From CAVWCW01 sp963753615 (lineage in GTDB: Bacteria; Pseudomonadota; Gammaproteobacteria; Chromatiales; Chromatiaceae): a stretch of DNA of 64,000 nucleotides. The number at the start of each line of letters is the position of its first letter. Positions within the stretch are counted from its first letter, which is position 1. The translations under genes were made by a program, and so were the position numbers. The DNA is taken from contig CAVWCW010000005.1 of the NCBI GenBank assembly GCA_963753615.1, forward strand, positions 62,001 to 126,000, written 5' to 3'. The notes beneath the pieces were generated by a model, which was not told where the DNA came from, made no database searches, and worked only from the letters and a program-made list of their open reading frames with translations. Positions 46,671-56,388 of this stretch are shown here, piece by piece.

Positions 46671-47138
46671 CGCTGTTCTCCTAAACTCGTGGTTGGTGTG
46701 GTTCTGAACGGTTAGAAACTTGGCTGCCTTGACACGCGTCTGCTTGCGTAAGGGCCGCGGCTTCTTTCGCCCCCTTGTAGATGGGGTCGGAAGCATGGAA
46801 AGCCACCCTTTCTCATCGGCCGGTCTTGTTGACCCGAACGTGGTATTCGCGACATTCAGAGCCCCACAGCGGGTTCCGATCAAGGCGCATTCCGCCGGCA
46901 AGTGGCATAGCGCAACTCGAAGCCAGGCGCGCTGTGGGACTCCCGTCGGGCCAGCCGCTGAGCGAGTCTGCGTCAGGTTTCGGGTCAGTAACCCGGCAAT
47001 CGAAATGTCGCGCTTGCGGGGCTGCGGAAGAATCGGTCCGATCGTTTCTCTAGTGCCCCTGAGCAGGGAGGGGTTTGCGGTCTTTTCACGAGCCGCTGTA
47101 ACAAGTAGGACCTATCAGCGTACTTGATCCGACCCTCA
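46671..47138. other. Intergenic stretch
   Basis: About 470 bases with no convincing gene. It holds copy 2 of the short repeat (46832-46868, about 84% identical by eye to 38364-38400). Confidence 0.4.
46832..46868 (+). repeat. Short repeat, copy 2 (pair at 38364)
   Basis: Reads ACCCGAACGTGGTATTCG... with CATTCAGAGCCCCAC at the end. It aligns with the 38364 copy over 37 bases and not beyond. Confidence 0.45.
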
Positions 47139-47173
47139 AAAAGGACCGGCAGCGAATTGCTGCCGGTCCTTTT
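47139..47173 (-). terminator. Strong intrinsic terminator
   Basis: AAAAGGACCGGCAGC (47139-47153), a GAATT loop and GCTGCCGGTCCTTTT (47159-47173) form a perfect 15-base stem. On the minus strand it is followed by a T run, just past the stop of the two-TM protein. The symmetric A and T tracts mean it may act in both directions. Confidence 0.85.
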
Positions 47174-47195
47174 GCCAGCCCAACCGGACTGTCGA

Positions 47196-48857
47196 TTACG
47201 GCTCGGATGAGTTGATTACTTTAATCGGGAAAGTCACCTTTCCTGAATAATGCACGGTGTGTTCGTCCACGATGGTTTTGTCCCATACTCGCAGGATTAC
47301 GTCATAAGCGCATTCTTCTCCGTCTGCCAACAACTGATCATTGGGTAAGCTTTGTGGATTGCTCGCCTTATCCAGCCAGGACAAGTCCCAGTTGGCCAAA
47401 TCACCGACACCCGAAGGACTCGGCCTCGATGGTATCGGATCAGGGGAGTCCACCAATTCGGCCTCACCCGCAGCGCCCTGCTTTTGGAACTTGAGAGTGT
47501 AGCGATGGAAGTTGTCGCTGGTGGGCTTGGTGGGATCGGCAGGATCGATCAGCGGATCCCAAGCTGTACCCCTGACGGCGACGGTCTTGAACGTACCGCT
47601 TTGGTCTTTAGTGTAGAGGTCGGCACAGGCGGGTACATTGCCCACCCCGTCGATGACCGCCTCCACCGGTTCGTTGTCGACCCAAACCCGCTGCACATCG
47701 TAGAAGGTGTTACCCGAGGTATCGATCACCTGCAACAGGAAAGTGAACTTACCGGTACCCAGGGGCGAGCGGGTATTGAATGCCTGGGCCTTGAGATCGG
47801 GAATCTTCCAGCTGATACAATGCAGCGAAAAATCGATCATAAAGCAAATGCTTTCCGTTCTCGTGCCCCAGGTGTTGGTCAGTATGTCTGGATTCGGGTC
47901 GCCGTCCAGTTCGTTATAGGCGCGTACCTGATCGGCGGTATAGGTCGTCGAATCGACGGTTTGGGCCTTGAACTCCACATGACTTACCGGTACCCAGTCC
48001 GGCGCCGGCGTCACCGCCGTGAATGGGGCAGGCTGGGCTAAACTGAAGGTCGGGTCGGGAATCGCCCAAATGGAGTACTCTTCGATATTTTCGCCAGAGC
48101 AGCCATAAATATTGGCGGCGCCTCGGACGTGCAACCGCCCACCCACCGTGGCCAATATCGCAGCGGCATCGTCACTCGCCCGCAGAGGTTCGTCCGGATC
48201 GACGAAATCGACTGACCAAGGCGTACTCACCCGCTTGATGTAAACCTCATTGGCGGAAATGCTAAAGGTTATGGTACAGGGCGATGATTTTTCGCTGCCG
48301 TCGACGCCGAACACCCTCAAGACAATCTCGAAGCTGGTTGAAGTGAGCAGTGCGATACCTGCGCCGCTGACGGCTTTCTCGACATCGACCCACCCCAGGG
48401 TTGCGGCGGATTTCGCATAGTTTCCCTGGGTCGCCGAGGTGGCGGGATTGCCGGAGCCATCCGGATAGACCATGCTGCCGGGAATCAAAGTGCCGTTTGG
48501 TGAGTAAAGTTCCAACAGATAATGACTGAAACCCCATCCCGTAGCATCGCCGAGCACTGGTTCGAGTATGCGTCCAGCTAGGATGTTGGTATCCCCCCTG
48601 ACGCATCCTCCAGGATCCGTGAGTTTACATTGCAACAAGACGAAGTGCTTCTGCCTGAGAATAAGGCCGATCAGGCCCGCCAGCACAAGCAGCAACACGA
48701 TTAGGGTGATAATGTTTATCTCTTTGCCCGTGACGTACTCCGCAATAAACCAGGCAACGAAAATCAGGATCAGAAGCAGCTTTAGAATGAGTTCCCAAAT
48801 ATCGCGCACGAAAACGCGCTGGTCTTGCTCTTCCTTTCGATCGGGTTTGTTTTCCAT
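47196..48857 (-). CDS. Two-TM protein with large extracytoplasmic domain (unknown)
   Basis: The 553-residue protein has a charged N-terminus (MENKPDRKEEQDQRVF), two adjacent membrane helices (LLLILIFVAWFIAEYV and INIITLIVLLLVLAGLIG) and a long domain with alternating beta-rich segments, ending KVINSSEP. AAGGAGG lies nine bases before ATG 48857. It lies beyond the eCIS end and has no recognised family. The beta-rich part may be a set of Ig- or jelly-roll-like domains. Confidence 0.6.
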   Translation of the reverse strand: MENKPDRKEEQDQRVFVRDIWELILKLLLILIFVAWFIAEYVTGKEINIITLIVLLLVLAGLIGLILRQKHFVLLQCKLTDPGGCVRGDTNILAGRILEPVLGDATGWGFSHYLLELYSPNGTLIPGSMVYPDGSGNPATSATQGNYAKSAATLGWVDVEKAVSGAGIALLTSTSFEIVLRVFGVDGSEKSSPCTITFSISANEVYIKRVSTPWSVDFVDPDEPLRASDDAAAILATVGGRLHVRGAANIYGCSGENIEEYSIWAIPDPTFSLAQPAPFTAVTPAPDWVPVSHVEFKAQTVDSTTYTADQVRAYNELDGDPNPDILTNTWGTRTESICFMIDFSLHCISWKIPDLKAQAFNTRSPLGTGKFTFLLQVIDTSGNTFYDVQRVWVDNEPVEAVIDGVGNVPACADLYTKDQSGTFKTVAVRGTAWDPLIDPADPTKPTSDNFHRYTLKFQKQGAAGEAELVDSPDPIPSRPSPSGVGDLANWDLSWLDKASNPQSLPNDQLLADGEECAYDVILRVWDKTIVDEHTVHYSGKVTFPIKVINSSEP

Positions 48858-48939
48858 GTAACAATCCTCCTTGCTGATACAACACACCAAGAATCCTGCT
48901 AGCCCAATCCTTCAGGGCTTACCTTGGGACTGTGGAAAC

Positions 48940-49085
48940 GCTGAAAAAAGTCCACCCTGGCTTGTTTCAGCAGGGCTTTCGAAAACACGGTTTCCGAAGG
49001 CCCTATTGTTCAATCGCAAAAGGCGATTGAACATGGCGGGGCTTCCTGCCCCGCTCGGGAAACGCCGTAACTCGGCGTTTCCCTG
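48940..49085 (+). repeat. Dispersed four-hairpin repeat, copy A
   Basis: Hairpins in order: GCTGAAA/TTTCAGC (48940-48971), GGGCTTTCG/CGAAGGCCC (48973-49003, one G:U), TTCAATCGC/GCGATTGAA (49009-49031), GCGGGGC/GCCCCGC (49036-49054), followed by CTCGGGAAACGCC. This is the best-formed copy. It lies between two minus-strand genes. Confidence 0.7.
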
Positions 49086-49144
49086 CCACTGACTCCCCCG
49101 CTTTGGGTCGAAACACCCGCGGCCGGGCTGGCCAGCGCCGCCCC

Positions 49145-52100
49145 TCAGGCCGCCTCGTTGCGGAACAAGCGGAGTTCGAAGCCCGCATTGCGCAGGCTGT
49201 TGACCTGGCGGGTGCCGATCAGGGCGCGCAACTGGGCATTGGTGCGGATGCTGCCAGCCGCATAGGCCGCCAGAATGCTGTCGACGCTCTTCTTCCCGAT
49301 GCCTGGTATCGCCCGCAAATCGGTGGCCCTCAACTCGGACAGATACTTCACGTTCAGGCCCGAGGCGAGCTTGACCTTATCCTTGTCGAAGTCCTTCATC
49401 TTGGCGCCCTTGGCCTGGTCGGTCTGGCCCGTGACCACCGCATCCGGGCTATCCGTGTAGCGGGACTTGATGCGTACATCCTTGACGTCCTTGGACAGCA
49501 CGAGTTGGCCGCTCTTGGCCACATAGGTGGCGAGCTTGCAGGCGAAGTCCGCGTCCACATGGGCGTTGCCGCCCTTCTGGCCAATGTTCATGTTCTCCAC
49601 CTTGACCTGGTAGAAAACCAAGAAGCCCTCCTGATTCACTAAGCGTTTAGCCTCGTTTTCGACCTTGATCTTGTGGTCGACATTGGCCTGGTGGGTGATC
49701 GGGAACAGGTTCTTGCCCTCGGCCTTGCCGCCCAGATTGGCGTTGAGCAGGTGGCCGCGGATAAAGCGCGAGTTGCCCGGCCCCACCGTGGGCAGCAGGC
49801 CGAACAGACCGGGCTGCTCTCGGCTGCTGGTCTCACTGCCCTGGGGGTGGTTGAACGCCAGGTACTCGGCAGTCATTTCGGTGCCGACCTTGTCGCTGCC
49901 CTTGGTTGCGCTTCCGCCCGTACCCTTGGTCAAGGTGATGCTCTTGGCCCCCGCATGCTTGATCCGGTTTACTTTGACCGCCTCGTCGCCGTCGTCTGCC
50001 TTGACCACCATGTTCTGGGCGAAGTCGTAGAAAAAGCCCTCCGGATTCAGCTTGACCTTGACCCCCAGCTTCTTGCCGCCGGCCTGGTCGTACTCGATCT
50101 TGGCCAGCCGGTAGCGCTTTTTCAGCTTCGGGAAGTGTTTCTCCACATCGTCGCTGGTCTTCGCCTGTTTCCCGACCAGCTTGAGCAGTTGCATCACCCG
50201 GTCGTAGTGGATCTTCTTTTCCTTGCTGCTGCGGTTGGCCGCCACCGGGGCCTTGTTAAGGTCGGCCAGGTTGATGGGTCCCAGGCTCTGGTCCTTGCCC
50301 GCCGCATCCTTCTTCTTGTCTGTCTTATCGCCCTTCTTGCCCTTGCCGAGCAAACCCTTGGCGAAATTGATCACCTTGTCGATGACCTTGTCGATAACCT
50401 TGTTGACCGGCTTGCTGACCTTGCCGATGATGCCCTGCACCGTCTTGCCGATGCCCCCCAGCCCGGCCAGGGAGGCGAGCAGGCTGATCACGACCGGCAG
50501 GCTGCGGGCCAGGGCGCCCTCCACCGCCGACATCACCTTCGAGAGCTGGCCGCTGGCGATGGCGACGATGGTGTTGTAGACGGATAGGATGAAGTCCTTG
50601 ATCTGGGCGAAGCGCTCGATCAAGAACATGGTGAAGTCGTACAGCAGCTTGACCACCTTGACGATCGCCCCGGCCGGATTGAGCAGTCCGAGCAGCCAGC
50701 CTATGGCCTCCTTGACCACGGTGATGATGACGAAGTTGCGAATCCCCGAGAGCACCATCTCCTTGAGGTTGGTCAGGGACTCTTTGACCATCTTCCAGAT
50801 CGCGATCGGCCCCTCCACCAGGACGCGGCGGATGATGTCGACACCCTTTTCCACCAGGTCGAACACGGTGGCGGCGGGCGGGAATTTCTTGATCACCCGG
50901 GCCTTGATGTTCTCGTAGGTCAGGCCGAGGATCTGCAGCGCCAGGTTGAGAATGCCCTTGAAGTCGAACTTCTCGGGCAGGGTGATCTCGACCTCGGACA
51001 GGGCCCCGGTGAGCCACCCCAGCAGGCCATTGATCAGGTGTTTCTTGATGTTCTTGGCAAACGCCGTGACGCCCCCGCCCACCCCCTTGACCAGGTTCAT
51101 GAAGAAGGCCACCGGGTCCTTCAAGATGCGGGTAACCGCCCCGGCGGCGCGGTCGATGAAGTCGAAGATCGGCTTGGAATCGATGCCGGCGATATCGCAG
51201 GCGGCCCGGATCGCGATGCGCAGGGCCTCGGCGAAATCGCCGGTGAGCACCGCCCCGGCGATCTGGACCGCCGCCTTCAGCGCGGTCTGGAACACCGACA
51301 GCACCTTGTCCAGGGCCGCGGCCAAGCCATCGGCCAGGGCCTCCACCCCCTTGATCAGGGTATCGGCGACCGCGTTCACCGCCGTTATCGCACCGTCCAC
51401 CACCGTGTCGATGCCGTTGTTAATGGCGTTGGCCAGGCCGGGAAAGGTGTCTTTGAGGTAGGTATTGACCTGCTCTTTGGCCCAATCGCGGAAGTCGTTG
51501 AGCTGGGTGACCACCCAGTCCCGGGCGGCATTGATGGCGTCGACCGCGAGCTTCTTCGCCGCGTCGATCGCCTTTTTTACCGCTTCGCGCACGGCGGTGA
51601 AGATGGTGTCGATGGCGTTGGTGATGGCCTTGACCGCGCTCTTTACCGCATTCACCGCGCGGTCCCACCAACTGTCGTTCTCCTGTTCCTTCTCCAGCTC
51701 CTTTTTCTTCGCGGCGGCGTCACGCTCGCCCTCCAGGCGCTTGGCCTCGGCCTGGGTCTCGCCCTTCTCCAGTTCCTTGGCGGCCGTGTCTTCCGATTCC
51801 TTTACCTTGGTCTTGGTCTGGTCGCTCAGGGTCTTCTGCTTGCCGCCGGCATCCTTGTCGAACTGTTTGACCGTATCGTTGGCCTGCTGGATGCCCTGCC
51901 GCTGTTGTTCGGCCACCTTGCCCCGGTTGGTCAACACCAGGTCGCGCTGATCCTTGTCGGCCTGCTGATTGAGCTGTTGCGCATCGGCCTCGGCCTTGGT
52001 GATCGCCTGGCGCTTTTCCTGGTCGCGGGTGCCTGCGGCGTCCTCGGTCTGCTTGCGCGCCTCCTTGACGTTGTTGCTGATCGCAGGCTGTAGCAACTCG

Positions 52101-53734
52101 TCGGATTTGGCCCGCACATCTTCCGGCAAGGGGACGGCCGCGTAGTCCGCCATGCCCTGATCCGGGGCCTGGGTTACCGCCACACTCGATTCCGACTTCA
52201 GCTTCGGCTGCTTGGGCTCGTCGACCTCCCGCGCCTGGATGTTCGACTGCCCCGGGTGCTCGCGCAGCCCCTTGGCGGTCTGGTCGCGCTGCTGTGTCAG
52301 CTGGCCGCTGGACTGGTCGCGGGTGTTGTTGGCGCGCTGGGGATCGGCGTCGCCGTCCAGGGCCACCTTCTGGCGCTCGCCGGCACTGGTGTTGAGGCCG
52401 TCGTCGCGGGTGCGTATGCGGTTCAGAAAGCCAGAGAAATTGCGCCGGAACCAACCCAGAAAGCCTCCCTGCTCCTGCTGGTCCAGCAACCGCTGGTTGT
52501 TCCGGTTGTCAGGCGTGGCGCCGAGGTTTTCGTGGGCCTCCGGGCGCAGTTCGCGGTCGCCTTCGGCGCCGGTCTTGTCGTCCGGCTCGAAGCTGGCCGC
52601 GGCCTGGGGCTCCGGCGACACCATGGCCAGATCGCGCTGACCACTGGCCTTGGCAACCAGGGCCGGGGCGGAGTCGGCCTGCTCTTTGGCCTCGGCATTG
52701 AGCTTGCCGTCCAGGGCCGGGGCCAGCCGGGGTTGGCTGAGCGCCATACTCGAAGGAGAAGCATCGATAAACGCGAGCATGGCGGCATCCGAGCTGCCTT
52801 GGAGATCCACCGCCTGGACCTCCGCCACCTGCTCAAGTACCGGCTCAGGCTGCTCCGGCAATTCCACCGCAACCTCAGCGTCCACCTGCTGCCCCGCGTC
52901 GGCGTCGGGCTCAGCCCCGGCATCGAGCCGCTGCAGGGCCTGCTGCTGGGCAGCCGCCGGGTCCTGGGCCGGCGCCGGCGCCGGCGTCGGCCGCTGCGGC
53001 TCGGGGGACGGCTCCTGGACCCGTGCGCCGTCCGGCGGCAGGTCCCGCCCCGGGGCATAGCTGGGGTCCGCCTTGCGCTGCACCAGCGGGGCCCGGCCCT
53101 GCTGCACCACATGGGCCAACTCATGGGCCAGCAACAACCGGCCCGAGCGCTGCTGCGGGCGGTACTGGCCGGCGCCGAAATAGATATCGCGACCATAGGT
53201 GAAGGCCCGGGCCCGAATCCGCGCGCACAGCTCCTGGGCTCGGGAGCCGGTATGCACCCGCACCTGGGACAGGTCCCGCTGCAGGCGGGCCTCGTAGAAG
53301 GGACGAACCCCGCCATCCAGGGGCCGGCCGCTGCCGGCCTGGCGATTCATAGCCGGGGCCACCAGAGTCTCCAGCTCCGCCGCGCTGGCCTCCGGCTCGG
53401 CCTGGGAGACCCCCTCCTCGCCCGCGGCCTGAGCAGACGCGGCGCCGGTGACACCAGGCCGCCGCCGCCTGCGCTGGGGCAGCAGAGAAACCACCGGCGG
53501 GCTGCTCGGCGGCGGCTCGGCTAGTTGGGCATCGCCAACCGCTATCAGCCGCTCGGCAACACGGTCCGCCTCCAGCTCGTAGTGATCGGCGGCCCCGGCG
53601 CCGACCCGGTCCGGTTGCACCCGGTCGCGGGTGATCAGGGCACTGACCGCCGGGCTCTGATTGCGGCGGGCGAGCCCGGAAGGCTTGGCCGACGCCAGGC
53701 CTTTGGCCTTGGCTAGCGCAGCTTCTCCGGACAT
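49145..53734 (-). CDS. DUF4157 (eCIS core) protein with C-terminal nuclease and helix-hairpin-helix domains
   Basis: The 1,529-residue protein has a DUF4157 metallopeptidase-like domain near residues 140-220 with LLAHELAHVVQQ (HELAH 204-208). A proline- and acidic-rich linker follows, then a long charged coiled-coil (about 500-700), an amphipathic helical region (about 760-1100) and a Lys-rich stretch. Near residue 1320 is RGHLLNANLGG...NLFPITHQAN...H, a DNA/RNA non-specific endonuclease-like pattern. The last ~60 residues carry a helix-hairpin-helix (AIPGIGKKSVDSILAAYAAG). DUF4157 proteins are linked to eCIS loci as cargo or toxins. Here the C-terminus is likely a nuclease effector. An immunity gene was not seen. 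Confidence 0.75.
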   Translation of the reverse strand: MSGEAALAKAKGLASAKPSGLARRNQSPAVSALITRDRVQPDRVGAGAADHYELEADRVAERLIAVGDAQLAEPPPSSPPVVSLLPQRRRRRPGVTGAASAQAAGEEGVSQAEPEASAAELETLVAPAMNRQAGSGRPLDGGVRPFYEARLQRDLSQVRVHTGSRAQELCARIRARAFTYGRDIYFGAGQYRPQQRSGRLLLAHELAHVVQQGRAPLVQRKADPSYAPGRDLPPDGARVQEPSPEPQRPTPAPAPAQDPAAAQQQALQRLDAGAEPDADAGQQVDAEVAVELPEQPEPVLEQVAEVQAVDLQGSSDAAMLAFIDASPSSMALSQPRLAPALDGKLNAEAKEQADSAPALVAKASGQRDLAMVSPEPQAAASFEPDDKTGAEGDRELRPEAHENLGATPDNRNNQRLLDQQEQGGFLGWFRRNFSGFLNRIRTRDDGLNTSAGERQKVALDGDADPQRANNTRDQSSGQLTQQRDQTAKGLREHPGQSNIQAREVDEPKQPKLKSESSVAVTQAPDQGMADYAAVPLPEDVRAKSDELLQPAISNNVKEARKQTEDAAGTRDQEKRQAITKAEADAQQLNQQADKDQRDLVLTNRGKVAEQQRQGIQQANDTVKQFDKDAGGKQKTLSDQTKTKVKESEDTAAKELEKGETQAEAKRLEGERDAAAKKKELEKEQENDSWWDRAVNAVKSAVKAITNAIDTIFTAVREAVKKAIDAAKKLAVDAINAARDWVVTQLNDFRDWAKEQVNTYLKDTFPGLANAINNGIDTVVDGAITAVNAVADTLIKGVEALADGLAAALDKVLSVFQTALKAAVQIAGAVLTGDFAEALRIAIRAACDIAGIDSKPIFDFIDRAAGAVTRILKDPVAFFMNLVKGVGGGVTAFAKNIKKHLINGLLGWLTGALSEVEITLPEKFDFKGILNLALQILGLTYENIKARVIKKFPPAATVFDLVEKGVDIIRRVLVEGPIAIWKMVKESLTNLKEMVLSGIRNFVIITVVKEAIGWLLGLLNPAGAIVKVVKLLYDFTMFLIERFAQIKDFILSVYNTIVAIASGQLSKVMSAVEGALARSLPVVISLLASLAGLGGIGKTVQGIIGKVSKPVNKVIDKVIDKVINFAKGLLGKGKKGDKTDKKKDAAGKDQSLGPINLADLNKAPVAANRSSKEKKIHYDRVMQLLKLVGKQAKTSDDVEKHFPKLKKRYRLAKIEYDQAGGKKLGVKVKLNPEGFFYDFAQNMVVKADDGDEAVKVNRIKHAGAKSITLTKGTGGSATKGSDKVGTEMTAEYLAFNHPQGSETSSREQPGLFGLLPTVGPGNSRFIRGHLLNANLGGKAEGKNLFPITHQANVDHKIKVENEAKRLVNQEGFLVFYQVKVENMNIGQKGGNAHVDADFACKLATYVAKSGQLVLSKDVKDVRIKSRYTDSPDAVVTGQTDQAKGAKMKDFDKDKVKLASGLNVKYLSELRATDLRAIPGIGKKSVDSILAAYAAGSIRTNAQLRALIGTRQVNSLRNAGFELRLFRNEAA

Positions 53735-53758
53735 GCCTCGACCCGCCCCGGCTGCACC

Positions 53759-56388
53759 CTACCGGGGCTTCAGCTTATCGTTCGCTTTGCGGACCAGACT
53801 GACCGCGGTGTTGTGGCGAATACCCAGCTCCTTGAGGCGCGTGACGTCCGCCTCCGCCAGGGCCCGCACCGTGGTGATATGGTTGCTTTCCAATATCTGG
53901 GCCGTCTCCGCATTCAGGCCGTCGATGCTGGCCACCGGCTGCGCACCGGCGATCACCGGGTGCACCTCGGTGCGCAGCTTGCCCAGCTCCACCAGGGTCT
54001 TCTCCATCTCCACGAAGCGCTGGTCGGTCTCGCTCTTTTGGGCCTTGAGCTGAATCACCTCCTCCTGTAGTTCCGCCACCTCCTGCTCCGCCCGCTGCTT
54101 CTCGACCTCCATCTCCCGCAGCCGCTTCACGGTAACGTTCTGGTAGTCGGCCTCGAGGATCTCGAAGCGTTCCTCCGCCACCGCCTTTTCGTAGCGCAGG
54201 GTCTCTACTTCGGTCTGCAGCGAGGTCATGCTCTGCTCGGTCTTGCGGTCCAGCTTATCGACCTTCGCCAGGACCTCCTCGTTGCTCCTGGCCTTGAGCG
54301 GAATCGGCTGCACCACGCCGGGCTTGTAGCGATATTCCACCCCGACCAGGTCCTGGTAGTTGCTGCGATCCTTGTAGCCGGCGCTGATCAGCTCGTCGGC
54401 GCTTTTCTTAGCCAGGCCCCGGCCGGCCAGGGACACGGCCTGCAGCATCTGGCTGTGATCGGTGTTGACCACCGCACTGGCGGTGCCCATCTGCATCGGG
54501 GTGATGCCGAAGGCGCTGATCTTTTTCTCCCGGAAGAAGTCGGGCAGCACCAGACAGCAGAACCGTTCGACAGCCCAGCCCACCAGCGGGCCTATAGGGA
54601 TCAGCGACAGCCAGTAGGAGAAGGTGGTAAAGGTCTTGACGTATCGGCGCTTGGTGAAGTTGCAGATGTGGTAGACCTCGCCTTCGCGCAGGCTCAGACA
54701 GCCGAGGTAGACCTTGTCTTCGGGATCGCACTCCGGACATTTGACCAACAGATGGTGGCAGAAGCAGTCCTTGAGGTACTGCAGCATCCCCGAAAGCAGT
54801 TGGAAGTAGGCGGCGATCACATCGGCCCGGTATTGGCGCAGTATCTCGCGCTCCTGCTGGTAGGTCGCCAGCTCGTAGTTCAGCACCGTGATCGATTGCC
54901 CCAGGTGATTGAGCACATGCAACTGCTCGCGCTTGTCGTGCACTGCGAGGTCCACCGGTCCGGCCTGCACCGGGATGCCGCTGAGCCGCTCGGTCGAGTA
55001 GCGTTCCGGATCGCCCGGGATGTACTCCAGGTCGTGCATGGCGTAGCGGGTGGCGACCACACCGTCGAGTTTGCCGGCGCGGACGTATTTCAGGGCCAGA
55101 TGGCCCGCCGCCCCGAAGGAATGATAGGCCTGGCCGTTCCAGACCTGGGTTTCGCCCTCGGTCGGCTTCAGGCCCCGGGCGTCGAAACGGCACAGGGTCT
55201 TGAGATCGCCGAAATCGGCCGCCAGGTAGAGCACCAGATTTAGCTTCGGCTGGGCGGCTCCCGGAACGCCGGTTACGGGGACATCGTCGCCGCCCGATAC
55301 CGCGGCCGCCGGGGCCAGTACGAAACCGTCGCTGCCCTGCACCGGCTGCTTGTTCACAACCGGCACCAGCAGCTGCACCGGCTGCGCTTGCGCATCCACC
55401 AGCAATTCGGCGCGGAACAGCGCCAGCCGATTGTATTGCCCCTGGGCGCAGTCGGCGGGGTCCACGGCCGCGGTAGCCAGCACTCGCGCGCCCAGGAGAT
55501 CGAATTCCATGTGCCCGGAAGCGGCAAAGGCCCAGTCCGGCGCGCGTTCGATCTTGTCCTCCGCGAATAGCTTGTCGCTTTCGATCAGGTAGGCGCCCCG
55601 GCACAGGCCCAGGGCATAGAACTGTTTGGCGTTCCACGGCGAGGGCTTGAGCAGCACCACCTTGACCCCGCACATGAAGCTGGTCTCCCAGTCGATCTCG
55701 ATCTCGCAATCCCCGTCGACGATGGGCGGCAGCTTGCCGCGGGCGAACAGGGTGTCCTCCTCGTGCACGACGGCCACCAGATGGATCAGGTTGTCGCGGT
55801 CGATGCTGAGATCGGTAATGCTGCCCTTTTCCACCTGGGGCACGTCGAACCAGCCCACCAGATCGCCGAGACAGCCTTCCTTCAGCTGCTCGAACAGGAA
55901 CACCCGGTTGCTGCTGCGGCGCCAGCCGAAGGCCAGCCGGCCTTCGGGGTGCAGGCGGATATGGTCCAGGGGCTCGGGGGTGAACCAGGTGGCCCGGCAC
56001 AACGCCGAATCCGCGAACGGATAGTCGGGAAACCCCAGCTGCTGGAACTGTCCGCAGAAGGTCTTGCTGCGCAGGTGCTCGCGCAGCCGCTCGTAGAGAT
56101 CCTTGAGCAGGGCATGTTCGCACGGGGACAGATTGAGCACCGGGGCGGCCTCGCCCTGGCCGAACAGGAACAGCAGATTGGCCAGGGTGAGGGTGCGTCG
56201 CTGCAGCGGCCGGATCTGCTCGTGACCGCACTTGGTCAGGGCGCAGCGGGCGACAACTTCTGTATCCTCCAGCTCGCCGGTGACGGTCCGGATCAGGCCG
56301 AGGATGCAGTCGTCGTAGAAGTCGTAGAGCAAGGTGTCGCGCAGGCGATCGATCCAGCTTTGGTCCTCCGGATCATAGAGCTTCGATC
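53759..56388 (-). CDS. Large eCIS-associated protein, second half (frame broken from DUF6519 gene)
   Basis: The frame opens with KLYDPEDQSWIDRLRD, directly after the DUF6519 gene's stop, and runs about 875 residues. The first part is globular (many Cys-pairs such as KCPECDPEDKVYLGC). A coiled-coil (TVKRLREMEVEKQRAEQEVA region) lies near 54000-54300, and a helix-hairpin-helix-like end (TVRALAEADVTRLKELGI) closes it. No start codon with a ribosome-binding site is present near the junction. The open frame extends upstream to 56686, but that part is out of frame with the real gene. Taken with its neighbour it is probably one ~1,450-residue protein. Confidence 0.55.

Noticed and set aside
46720..47127. 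Possible small gene in the 46.7-47.1 kb gap
   Set aside because: Composition is random and there is no ribosome-binding site; it also covers the short repeat.
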